This document shows, piece after piece, positions 42,930-53,240 of a stretch of DNA of 64,000 nucleotides (its first letter is position 1; each line of letters opens with the position of its first letter). Below the pieces are notes generated by a model. It did not search any database, had not been told where the DNA came from, and worked only from the letters and a program-made list of their open reading frames with translations. The position numbers and the translations under genes were made by a program. The DNA is from Omphalotus guepiniiformis (taxonomy: Eukaryota > Basidiomycota > Agaricomycetes > Agaricales > Omphalotaceae), in the NCBI GenBank assembly GCA_028554645.1, contig JAQOOI010000002.1, forward strand, positions 62,001 through 126,000, in the 5' to 3' direction.

Positions 42930-44840
42930 CTAGTTTTTTGACTCAGAGTTGTTTTCTCGTTTCAGAATCTGCTTAGTTTCAGATTTAGCTGCGGGTGCCA
43001 GATTCTGCAAAGTATTGCAAACCTGACTGAATTGAGCAACAAGGCTGTTGATAGCATCTAATGAACTACTTTGAGAGGGACCTGCTATAGCAGAATCCTC
43101 ATCTTCAAAAGCATACAAGTTCTGGTCAACATGAGAGGAGGGTTGTTCCCATCCATGTCTTTTGGCAATTTCCTCAATCTTCTCTTTCTTAGACCGAGTA
43201 TCAGATGGATCAGCTCTTGGCCAATATACTCCATCTTTCAATGCCCATTTACCAGCACTATTTTTGATCATCCACCCCAACCTGATAAATCTAAGTTGAT
43301 GTGGACAGTCCATAGATCTATGTCCAGGCTCATCACACATATAGCAATTGGAGTCAGCATGAGTATTATTATTCACAGATGACATCTGGGACGATCTTTG
43401 TACACTATTGTGTCCATTAGAATTCATTCCAGGTCCAGATTGGGAATTTGGTGCATTCATGTTCATCCTAACTGAGCTAGAAGTTGCTTGGGTCATTTTT
43501 GCCAAGTTAGCAACTGTCTCAGATAGCTTTGCAAGAGCTGCCAGATTCGTCTCCTGGGCTTGTCTAATCTGGTTAAACTGGTTCTGGTGACTATCCACTG
43601 TTGCAGACAATTTCATTGCCCACTGATCTGGTTCTGACTTCACAGTAGATGCTACTTGGTAAGGATCATATAACTTCCTTGTAGCACTCTGCTCAGTTGT
43701 TGGGAGTATCCTAGAGTATCCTTCTGCCAGATTTGGACCATTCAAGAATAAACCAAAGTTGTATCCCCCTGCTCTTTTTACAGAACAGAGTTTTTCAGCC
43801 TCAGACATTACATCTTTCAGAGTAAAAGGGTCATCCTCTCTCTGAACTTGTAAGTGGCCATTGATCACTTTGTTTTCTAGGCGGTCCAGAAGTTTTCTTC
43901 TGAAGGGTTCATCTAGTGCACTCAAGAAACCAGCTACAGCTTCTGAGTTTGATACTACAGGTGTAGTACCAGAAGATAGTTTCTCATACTCAATCTCATA
44001 CTCTCTTTTAAATGCCATCAGTTTCTGAATAGCACCAAGCACTATGAGCTTATATGCATCAATGATAGCATACAATCTTTGTCTAGATCCCAGTCCTCTA
44101 TCTGCAGATTCAGGGAAATTTTTCATTAATGCCTCTTTGAAAGCATCCCAATCCAAATCTTTAACAGCTTGAAGCCGTTGAAACTCTTCACGGGTATGGA
44201 ACTCCATGTATCTGAGTGCCAACATCACTTTAGCCGCATCTGTTTTAGTTCCGGTTGACACAAAGATGCCTTCCAGCTCTGCCAACCATGCAACCAATTC
44301 AGATGGATGTTTCTTATCGAAGATGGGGGCCTGCTTAGAGACTTTAGGTAGTTTCTCATTTTGCAACTCTTTAGCTGCAGGAACAGGAATCTGCATTCCT
44401 GTTGCATTTCCAAAAATGAAGATCTCTTCCATCTCAACAGGTCCTTGGGTAGGTCCTTGTTGTTGGGGAGCTTCATTCCCAGTAGCATTGTCATGAGTAG
44501 ACATATTGTTTCTCGGGTTCCTTATTATTTTAACAGGGATTCTTTTATGTGTCAAGGCAAAATATTGAGGACTGTTAACAAAGTTCCTCTTATTTTTCTT
44601 GTATCTAGCTGAGAGTTCAGATAAATCTGGAGGTGTACTCCGTTCAGGAATAGTACTTAGGGGCGAAAGAGACGAAAGGGAACTTGAATCTGGTTCAGGT
44701 ATGACTTCTTTCTCTTTTCCTTTGGAACTTTTCCTTCTGGATGACTGGTTCAGTGACAATTCTTCTGTTCCAGCTCTCTCAGAATTCTTAGTCTTTCTAG
44801 GACGTGTGTTTCTCTGTGAGCTGCTAATTTTGACAAGCAA
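42930..44840 (-). CDS. gag: Gypsy gag (636 aa) with CCHC zinc knuckle
   Basis: This is the structural capsid/nucleocapsid protein that packages the element's RNA. A capsid-like helical region (PIFDKKHPSELVAWLAELEG, VMLALRYMEFHTREEFQRLQ) is followed by a Ser/Asn-rich linker and one zinc knuckle, CYMCDEPGHRSMDC (CX2CX4HX4C). It is the first ORF after the 5' LTR, with a leader of about 170 nt. The N-terminal Ser/Lys-rich stretch is unusually long. Confidence 0.9.
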   Translation of the reverse strand: MLVKISSSQRNTRPRKTKNSERAGTEELSLNQSSRRKSSKGKEKEVIPEPDSSSLSSLSPLSTIPERSTPPDLSELSARYKKNKRNFVNSPQYFALTHKRIPVKIIRNPRNNMSTHDNATGNEAPQQQGPTQGPVEMEEIFIFGNATGMQIPVPAAKELQNEKLPKVSKQAPIFDKKHPSELVAWLAELEGIFVSTGTKTDAAKVMLALRYMEFHTREEFQRLQAVKDLDWDAFKEALMKNFPESADRGLGSRQRLYAIIDAYKLIVLGAIQKLMAFKREYEIEYEKLSSGTTPVVSNSEAVAGFLSALDEPFRRKLLDRLENKVINGHLQVQREDDPFTLKDVMSEAEKLCSVKRAGGYNFGLFLNGPNLAEGYSRILPTTEQSATRKLYDPYQVASTVKSEPDQWAMKLSATVDSHQNQFNQIRQAQETNLAALAKLSETVANLAKMTQATSSSVRMNMNAPNSQSGPGMNSNGHNSVQRSSQMSSVNNNTHADSNCYMCDEPGHRSMDCPHQLRFIRLGWMIKNSAGKWALKDGVYWPRADPSDTRSKKEKIEEIAKRHGWEQPSSHVDQNLYAFEDEDSAIAGPSQSSSLDAINSLVAQFSQVCNTLQNLAPAAKSETKQILKRENNSESKN

Positions 44841-44995
44841 ACTCTAAGTTATAAAACTTATGGATGGTTCAACAACTTCAAGGAAATTGTTGCTAAGTGA
44901 GGAACAGGGCAAAGTTCAACACAGAAAAAGTCCAGATTTATTTCCAGACACGTGTAAATACACAGATAGTTCAATTATCAAGTCTAAAGCCACCC

Positions 44996-45013
44996 CTCGC
45001 GGTGGGCTCCAGA
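44996..45013 (-). other. Probable primer-binding site next to the 5' LTR
   Basis: On the minus strand the bases after the LTR read TC, then TGGAGCCCACCGCGAG. TGG two bases from the LTR matches the usual complement of a tRNA 3' CCA end. The priming tRNA was not identified. Confidence 0.55.
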
Positions 45014-46857
45014 TGTAGTGACTATGAAATGAACGAGAGCGATACTCAAATGAGCACAATCCAACTCAAATCAAAATGATGTAGGGTGAGGTGTGACTGG
45101 CGTTGTCAGAGATTCCGCACAGTTAGACGCAACAATTGAACTTTGAATCTGCAGGGTTACAGATGTCTTTATCTCAATCTGGGTGAAAAATGGCAGAGGG
45201 TATCTCAAAACACAAGATTCAGACAGAAGGTAAGGGTGGTTTTCAGGGTTCAGGAGGGATTCAGGACAATCAATCTCGATGTTTAAACTCGATCCAATGG
45301 TCAGACAATGCAGGGAACAGTTTCAGATGCAGCACAGACAGTTTCAGCAGGCAGATTCAGCACAGACAGAACAGCAGTTTCAGCAAAGATTCAGTATCTC
45401 TTTCAATTTATCTGCCACAAGGGACTTTACAGAAGTTTTCACAACTGGATATTTCTCGAACTGAACTCTAAAGAGCCAGGCTATATTTCGTCTAAGAAGG
45501 TTTTCCTGCTTTGGCTTGTAGCTTTGGGCAGTACTTGCTTGAGAAAATCTAAATAGATACTCTGTAAACTATATATACTAAATCATAAAATCAAACATAT
45601 ATCTCGAAATTAAAAGAGTAATCTGAACAGTAAATGAGTCAAAAGTAAGTAAGTATCAATTGAGCAGAGATTGGATTCTTTTTAGGTAGTTTTCTAGGTA
45701 ATTTTCCAGTTAGATAGTCAAAATGAAGGAACTTTGGGTATAGATTGGTATAAAAACAGAAATATATCGCTTTGTCCGCGTTCTAGGTGTGTTAGGGCGT
45801 ACCCAGGGTATCTAAATAAAGGTCCAGATCCTGTAAATAGCAACCAGTATCCTGACAGGTGACATTCTCCTTAGTGCATTGCAAATCTGGTCCCCTATAA
45901 GTTTCTCCAAAATTGGCACATTCTCCTCTACTAGGGCAGCATTAGGAGTTGTGTAGAAGCTCTAGAGCTTATCTAGACCATGCTTCATCGTTTCTATCAG
46001 CCACAGTAAGGTACAGTAACTGTTTATTTCAAGTTTTACCCCTATACATCTCTTTTTGGTCAGATTTGTACTCAGGTTATATTTCTTGTTTAGGATAGCT
46101 CTCAGCTTCTCCTAGGACAGTATTCTATCCCATAGTTTCGTCTAAGACCTCCAATTAGAGCGCCTTTGTCTTTCATCAAGTTCAGAGGGTTACTGAATTT
46201 CAGAGAGATACTCAGATCCAGAGAGATACTCATTTTCAGTATCTAACTCCTTCCAGCATGAGTATTGAGTATCTAACTCATTTGTGCAGATGTAACTTTT
46301 GAATCTACTTCCCTTATTACACAGATTGGCATTTCATCTCAGTGACATTATATCCACATAGTACTCAATGTACAATATTTCTCTGGTAATACAATCTTCA
46401 AGATTGCCCATATTCTCAGCATTCAATCTTATAGTGCCAACTTAGTTAGCAAGACCAGCTGGAACTTTTGATCAGTCCAAAGGACTTAGATAGTTGTTCA
46501 ATTGAAGTGAAAATCCATCAACCCCTTGGATTACAGTCAACAACACTTGGTAGAGTCTCTAGTTATTAGAGGGTGGGTCTGACCAACTCAATCTGGTATG
46601 GAACATTGGAATTCCAACACATCTGGAGAGGCATAACTAGTATCTCTTTGTATAACCCATTGGTCACAGTTGCTTGGTACCAGATTCAGTACTGTAGCAA
46701 ACACTACACTTAGGTATTGTGAGTACAAGTATGTTTCATGTCTTAACTAGCAGTCTGGGGTGACTCTAGTCCTTTATGTTCAGTTTCCAATGCTTGAACA
46801 TTTCATATTTACTTCAATCTGATAGATTTCAGTACTGAAAGGCTTTTTGACGCAACA
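45014..46857 (-). repeat. 5' LTR of the Gypsy element (1844 bp)
   Basis: This is a direct copy of 30339-32182. It should hold the element's promoter on the minus strand. The short plus-strand glutamine-rich frame inside it (45190-45471) is duplicated in the other LTR and is not treated as a gene. Confidence 0.93.
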
Positions 46858-46861
46858 CCGC

Positions 46862-47854
46862 TTTGTCCTTCTCTAATTGCTCGCCTTGTTCAGAGTCCTG
46901 GTCTTCATCTTGCGAATAATCAAGTGGGTCATATATGCTGGAAAGAGTTCCTGGTTCGCTATCAGACAAAGGAGGGATTGAAGCATTGTCGAAAGTCATA
47001 GAAGAAGTGCGAGAATGAGAGTTCATGGCTATGCCCAATTAAATTGAGACATCAGGTGATCAAACGAACAACTGTTGTAACTCGCCTTTCTTTACTTTCT
47101 TCTTCTCAACACTCATCCAGGTAGCCGCCTATTGAGTATAAAGGTCAGTAGCCATATCATATGTCTATGTTTAAGCACCAACCTCATTCTCTAGCATTGT
47201 AGCAGCATCTACATCATTATTTGGACTGTCTGATTCCAATTCAACATTCTCATCATCTTCGTTGTCTTCTGAGTCTTCGTCACCATCTTCCTTCATAACC
47301 TGGCTTCGTGCCGACTTGGAGGTTTTCAAAGATTTAGAGGGTCGCAAGGGTAGTTCTTGGTTCTCGTGGGTCAGAAAACTTCTGAAAGTGACAATAGGTG
47401 TGCATACCTTCTTCTGACTCTGATACCACGACGACTGGCTGATGTTCTGTGTCAAGTTTAGGCGACGTGCATATCACCACGGTATACAACTACTCACTTT
47501 TTTTGGTTACTGTGGCTTTACGTTTTGCAGACCCTTTATCAAATGTCTTCGCTGATGCAGTACCAGTAGACTTTGCAGTAGGCTTCGGTGTATTGCTGGT
47601 CTTAGAGCGCTTTGCGGCAGGCTCTACTGGTGAGCCAATTAGCTTTGAATTACTTCCTTCATTGACTAAAGAAAATTAGATCCCATGCATGAACTAGTCA
47701 CGAACAAATCACCTTTGACATCTGAATTTTTTCGCTTTCCCTTTCCTTTTCTGAGTGCTTCCCATCTCTGATCTGCCTTCATTGTTGTATCCCGGTTTTC
47801 ATGTTCAACATCATTCTGCTGGAACCTATGAGACCTAGTCTGTCGGGAGGTCAT
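46862..47854 (-). pseudogene. Companion gene of the Plavaka-like element, 5' part
   Basis: It starts MTSRQTRSHRFQQNDVEHEN at 47854 and runs through Lys/Ser-rich exons (KRSKTSNTPKPTAKSTGTAS), an acidic exon (EDGDEDSEDNEDDENVELES) and a further exon to KDKA, where the Gypsy LTR begins. The rest of the gene is at 28879-30338. The N-terminal half has low complexity and looks nuclear. It is divergently arranged with the transposase gene, 165 bp apart. Confidence 0.6.
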
Positions 47855-48019
47855 GGTCGTTATGGTTGTTATGGCCGGTCAAGACAAGGAAATGTGCGGA
47901 GTTCAGAAAAAAGCCTAGTCTTGTTTTCAACCCTTACTATTAAGCGACTGCCCCATAGCTACAGCGTTGTTCGAGCCTTTTTAACTCTCCTATTCTATCA
48001 CTAAATCCATATCTTCACA
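47855..48019. promoter_or_regulatory. Divergent promoter region of the Plavaka-like gene pair
   Basis: Only 165 bp separate the two start codons (47854 minus, 48020 plus), so both promoters must overlap here. I did not identify specific elements. Confidence 0.5.
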
Positions 48020-51000
48020 ATGTCGCTCTCACATTTTTCCTGCTCGAGCTGTGGAAAGAGCTGGGCTCGCTCGAGTGATCTCACTCAACATTACATCAAA
48101 ACCAAGAACCCAAATTGCAAGAGAGTGGGAGAGATGGAATTTGTAGATTTCATTCGCCCATCTTTGTCACATCCTCGCCGTCCTCGTGCCTTTTTGCGTG
48201 CATCTCAGCATACTGCTCAGCTTGATGAGGATCACAATGAACCGGAACTTCAGCAGTTTGCGGGTGACTTTTTTGGTCAAGATTATACGGAGGCAGACTT
48301 TCCGGGTTTCTCAGGTCATTCAACAGACGACGAGGAAGATATTGAAGATGATTCTTCTCCACTCGCTCCAGAGCTTGAGGCGACATGGGAGCCTCCACGT
48401 CCTGCTATGACTACTAGTAGTAGTATGGAGGTTGATGATGAACTCCCCAGCTCACCTCAAAGACTTCCAAATGTACTGCTTCGGAAACTTCCTGCACACC
48501 GCGAAGGCATTTATGTGAAGACTTTCGGTGGTCAAGCAGGTGTACCATTACCTAATTCAGTACAACATATATCTCATACCTCATCAAGCGGGTTTGAGCA
48601 ATACCAATCCAACATCGTAGGCAGCAAAGAGAACAAATGGGCACCGTTTTCATCACGCTTAGATTGGGAGGTTGCACGCTGGGCGAAGATGCGAGGAACT
48701 GGTTCTACTGCATTCAATGATTTGTTGTCAATCAAAGGGGTACGCTAGAACCAAACGACACTGTTAATGTTTCTCTTTTCTTACGGTTGTGTAACTTCAA
48801 TAGGTCGATGAAGCATTGGGTCTTTCATTTCGTAATAGTATGGAGTTGAACCGTATTATTGATAATGACCTTCCTTCACGTCGTCCTGAGTTTTCGAGAG
48901 AAGAAGTTGTGATTGCTGGACAAGCTTTTGACCTGTACAAACACGACATTATAGAATGTATCCGAGCACTGTATGGGAGCGCTGAGCATAGCGCATATCT
49001 ATGCTTTGTTCCTGAGCGCCATTATGCAGATCCAGACCAAACCATCCGACTCTATCATGATTTTAACACAGGGAAATGGTGGTGGGCGACTCAGGTATGT
49101 GCTACTTCAATAGAGGAGAATCCTGAGCTTATTATGCATCTAGAAAGCTGTTGAGAAAGATAAGCCCGGTGCTACTATCATTCCTATCATCATCTCAAGT
49201 GACAAAACCCAAGTCACCTTATTCTGAAATAAATCTGCATATCCTGTATATCTTACTATTGGCAATCTTCCAAAAGAAATCCGACGTAAACCATCACAGC
49301 AAGGACAAATCCTCCTAGCATATTTGCCTACCACCCGCTTGGATCATATCACGAATAAAGCAGCACGGCGTCGTGCTGTCAGCAATCTCTTTCATGCATG
49401 CATGTCTCATTTGGTCGGACCATTGAAGGAAGCTGGTGGAGAGGGTATCATATTGCAGAGTGGTGATGGGGTGAAACGTCGATGTCATCCTATTCTCGCT
49501 GCATATGTGGGAGACTACCCTGAGCAAATGCTTGTTACAACAGGGTATTATGGTGATTGTCCATGTTGTGAGACTTCAAAGAATGATCTGGGTGTCTTTC
49601 CACGTTTGTCACCATACCGTGATATGGAGGCAGCTGTCGCTGCATCAAAGAAGATTGGAACAGATACCTGGGTTCCAACTTGTGTTGACTGTAACATTAA
49701 GCCTGTTCAACATCCCTTCTGGGAGGACCTCCCCTATGCCAATATATTCCAGTCAATTACTCCCGACATTCTTCATCAATTATACCAGGGTGTCATGAAG
49801 CATTTGATTGGATGGTTAACAGAGATCTGTGGGGCTGAAGAAATGGATGCTCGTGTCCGACGACTGCCTCCAAACCATGGTATCCGTAGCTTTCACAAAG
49901 GCATCACCACACTATCGCGTGTCAGTGGCACTGAGCACAAACAAATGTGCACATTTCTTCTTGGAGTGGTGATTGACATTCCTTCTCTCACGTCTCAACA
50001 ATCCCGCACTTTGCTATTGGCAACACGATCTCTTCTTGACTTTCTCTACCTTGCACGCTATCCAATACACACCAATGAGTCTGTCCAATCCTTAGATGCT
50101 GCCCTCTCATCCTTCCATACTCATAAACACATCTTTGTGGATCTTCAAGTTCGTGAACACTTCAATCTCCCAAAACTCCACGCCCTCTGCCATTATTCAC
50201 GAGCTATCATTCTATATGGTACCACCGACAACTATAACACTGAAACAACCGAGCGACTCCATATTGATTTTGCTAAGGATGCTTATCGTGCCACCAACCA
50301 CAAGGATGAATATGCACAAATGACACGTTGGCTAGAGCGCCGGGAGAAGGTCATGTTTCACTCAGCTTATGTTGAATGGAGATTGTCGTTAGCCTGTCAT
50401 GAACCTGAGGAGGCTGCTTCTAGGCCTCTAATAGGTGTTCGGTTGGATTTTCCTGGTGCGCAGCGTACCTTACCTGATCTGAAATGTGTTTTCGAGCAAC
50501 AGCTTACGCGGTTTCCAACTGTGAAATCTGTGTCATTGTCCAAACTCGAGGATCCCAGCCTGACAACCCGTGGATACGGCGCAACCAACTTCAGCTCTGC
50601 CCTTGCTCGATTCATTGTTCAATTCCGTCAACCGGATCTTTCTCCTCTGCAGGTGGAAGAGTATGCTCGTGTGGTTTCCTTTCCTTTTAGAACAGTTCCA
50701 GTGTGGCATGGGATCAAATTTCTGAACAGAAATCTCCATGGCCGAGAAACCCTTGATGTTGTTACTGCACATCCCCGTCGATATGGTGCAAATCAGCAAG
50801 TATCGCAAGCGGCTCAGTTTGACGCAGCACTTATACAGGTCAAGAATGAGGCCCTTACCAATCCTGAATGGCCTCTGCAAAGTATGTTCAACTCAACCTC
50901 CCCATCTGAATCTCACTGATACCTCCTCTAGACATGCGTGCAGGCCGCGTTCGGGTGATATTTTCACTACCTGACAAGAAACTCGACACTCTTTTCCCTC

Positions 51001-51287
51001 CGGACATGACCCCACCGAAACACTTGGCATATGTCGAGTGGTACACTAAGTTCACCCGACATCCCGAGCCACATTCCGGACTACATCGCATCAAAAAACA
51101 AGCCATTCAGGGTGCATCTGCAGCAGCCATCATTCCGGTGGACTTGATTAAGCGCAGTCTTCAGTTATATCCTAAATGGGGTGGTGCAGTACCACCAGAA
51201 TGGACCTGCGAGACTGTCATGGATCACTGTGACACGTTTTATGTCAGTCCTTTCAAAGATAGTCGCACATACTTTAATTTAGCCTAA
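48020..51287 (+). pseudogene. Plavaka-type transposase with one in-frame stop
   Basis: The N-terminus has a C2H2-like finger (CSSCGKSWARSSDLTQHYIK). The body is typical of Plavaka transposases: RLDWEVARWAKMRGTGSTAF, IISSDKTQVTLF, NKSAYPVYLTIGNLPKEIRR, CPCCETSKNDLG, ITPDILHQLYQGVMKHLIGW, TTERLHIDFAKDAYRATNHK and the C-terminal HLAYVEWYTKF. Exons are about 48020-48738, 48805-49095, 49146-50881 and 50933-51287. At 49225-49227 TGA interrupts the frame between TLF and NKSAYP, and the downstream frame is open for over 550 codons. A one-base change from an Arg or Gly codon would explain it. Readthrough is not excluded, but this copy is probably inactive. Confidence 0.8.
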
Positions 51288-51460
51288 TGATAGATTATCC
51301 TGATAATTTTATTCTGCTCTCGATACTTCCAAGTAATTCTGAGTAATGTTTGATACTTCTGACATGACGATAATATTTTTCGTAAACTGTGATGGATTAC
51401 CGCTAAAGTAAGTGAGATATCGGAGATATCAATAATGTTGGAAAGTTACCGGATTATTTT

Positions 51461-51481
51461 CCATGTACCGTTTTCCTGATG
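51461..51481 (-). repeat. Right terminal inverted repeat of the Plavaka-like element
   Basis: Reverse complement of 28605-28625 with two mismatches. Confidence 0.8.
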
Positions 51482-51756
51482 GGAATTGCAACCACTAGAT
51501 AATAAGCAATACAGTATAGATGTAATGTGGTTCAGAAATGTACTAAACCCACATGATAAGAGTACATAAGTACACAATGAGAACCGAGTACATGCGTGGC
51601 CATCTTGATCCAGCCTTATGGCCCCACACCCCAGACTGCCAACCCAACACACTGAAACTCAACCGTCGTTCCCTTCTTCATATCCACAGAACAAAGCGGC
51701 TCTGTAGCACAAGGTGCAGAGGTACCTTTCATTCGCCCTTGTCTGTACTGTCCCTC

Positions 51757-52000
51757 GAGTTTTAGGAGAAGGTCCTGGATGGTTTGGCTTCCGTCTTCAA
51801 TTTTAGTTGATACATTTTACTGATGTTCAGGTTACGGTATTTCTTTCGTTCATAGATGATTAATTTGCCAGCAGTGGAGTCTCCAGCATTGTTTTTGCAT
51901 CGAAGCATGTAGATTGCATACGTCAAAAACGTTTAACATTCACGGACGACCCTCAGAACTGTAGTAATACTCGTATATTCCCAGAAGCTTCAAGATAATT
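51757..52000. repeat. Relic of the membrane-protein gene 3' end
   Basis: AGGAGAAGGTCC..GATGGTTTGGCTT and the following stretch match 12300-12700, the end of paralogue 2. The sequence is too decayed to code. Together with the PEBP gene it is the second copy of the block 12300-13165. Confidence 0.55.
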
Positions 52001-52803
52001 CTAGGCAGAAGCAGGATCAGGAGCGACCAGCATGAAGGTTCCCGCAAGAGGATCTCCCAGTCCCGTGGCAAGTGCAAAAGAGCTGATATTAAACAATTGA
52101 ATCGGCGTCGTCGAATTTACAAGGCTTTGCTCGTTAAACTTGGGTGGCTGTTTGAAGAGAAGAAAAGTGTATCTGTTGCGAAAGAAGTGGTCTCAGTCGC
52201 CAGAACTCCTTGGAATCGCACGTTATATGCGCAACGATATACGCACCGGTGTGCATCTGATCCCGCGGGAGGCGTAGGCTGTCGGAACTCAGACAACGCC
52301 GGGGTTATGTTCATGAGGAGTGCAGGTTCACCGGGAGAGACGAAGAAATTCCCTCCGAGAAAATGACGAATCTGGGCAGACGTGGGATCTTGAGGAGTGG
52401 GAGCGTCCGGGTCAACAGCTGCTATGACGAACGGGCCGCTGCCCACATCACCACGAACAGCAAATGAAGGAGGTCCGGCAGTATCTTGTAGAACAACATT
52501 CAAATGAATTTACTTTGAGCAGTGATAGATTTGTACCATTCCGAGGGAGATGTATTCCAGCATGAAGGGTGACGTCTCTTCCTGAGGTTTCCGGGAAGGT
52601 GACCTCCAAGAGCACCAAGGGGTCGAAAGTGATAAATATATCTCCTGGTATCTACAACTCCAGTTAAAGAAACTACTCAACAAGTGATTTGATAGACGTA
52701 CGTTTGCAGCGCTGAAGGCCTCCTTCACCGTCTTGAGATTCGTGTCTTGAGCGAAGATGAAAGAAGCGAGCGAGATAACGTAGGACAGGGTTGAAAGCAG
52801 CAT
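52001..52803 (-). CDS. Secreted PEBP-family protein (phosphatidylethanolamine-binding-like), 208 aa
   Basis: PEBP proteins bind anionic ligands, and the fungal branch includes carboxypeptidase Y inhibitor relatives. Exons by my splicing: 52803-52702, 52651-52537, 52484-52247 and 52172-52001 (627 nt, in frame). An N-terminal signal peptide (MLLSTLSYVISLASFIFAQ) indicates secretion or a vacuolar route. Core motifs are VTLHAGIHLPRN, FVIAAVDPDAPTPQDP (DPDxP ligand loop), IRHFLGGNF and GSDAHRYTFLLF (the GxHR motif), ending TFMLVAPDPASA. A decayed partial copy lies at 12713-13165. The true physiological role is unknown. Confidence 0.87.
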
Positions 52804-53240
52804 GTCGAGTCCAGTGGAACGCAATACGCTGCAATGCCTTGGCATTTATAAGGTTATGTAGCTTCACAGGAATCGTCTTTTGATATCATGATGGTGCTCG
52901 GATAGGTATGACCTTGTCCAAGATGGATCGTTCTTCCCTCGAGACCAACCGAATGTGAGAATATTTGAGGGAAGGATCAAGACAAGCGCATGGAAAAATA
53001 TATGAAATGGAGCGAAAGGGAATGCGCCGGGGAAACTCCAACTGAAATTATATAGGTACGATGAGGATCCTCAAAAAAATGTTCATTGAAAAGGAAGGTT
53101 CGAGGTTGCTTCTGAGAATCATTAAATTTGCTGAACCACATCACGTTTGTTAGTTCCATGGTCAACAAACTCAAAGGATGAATTCATACCTTTAAAACCA
53201 AAGAAACCTTACTTCGCCAGCATACCAAATTGAGGAAGCT
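52804..53240. other. Intergenic, nothing recognised
   Basis: Only short frames are present. Promoter of the PEBP gene is expected at the left end of this stretch. Confidence 0.4.

Larger units (their letters stand above)
30339..46857 (-). mobile_element. Ty3/Gypsy LTR retrotransposon, 16.5 kb, with extra antisense genes
   Basis: Two direct LTRs of equal length (1844 bp, TG..CA ends) bound the element, and CCGC at 30335-30338 is repeated at 46858-46861 as a 4-bp target duplication. Internal order on the minus strand is 5' LTR, gag, protease, then RT-RNaseH-integrase, which is the Ty3/Gypsy order. Two spliced genes on the opposite strand fill the space between pol and the 3' LTR. A primer-binding-like site and a polypurine tract are in the expected places. 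It is inserted in the companion gene of the Plavaka-like element. LTR identity and intact frames indicate a young copy. Confidence 0.92.
28605..51481. mobile_element. Plavaka-like (CACTA-related) DNA transposon carrying a nested Gypsy element
   Basis: Terminal inverted repeats of 21 bp were found at 28605-28625 (CATCAGGAAATCGGTGCATGG) and 51461-51481 (its reverse complement with two mismatches). Further in, TTAGCGGTAATC at 28708-28719 recurs inverted at 51395-51406. A GG dinucleotide flanks both ends and may be the target duplication. The element holds a divergent gene pair: the transposase (48020-51287, plus) and a companion gene (minus, 47854 down to 28879). Subtracting the nested retroelement leaves about 6.4 kb. 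It lies about 195 bp behind the NLR stop codon. Confidence 0.8.
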
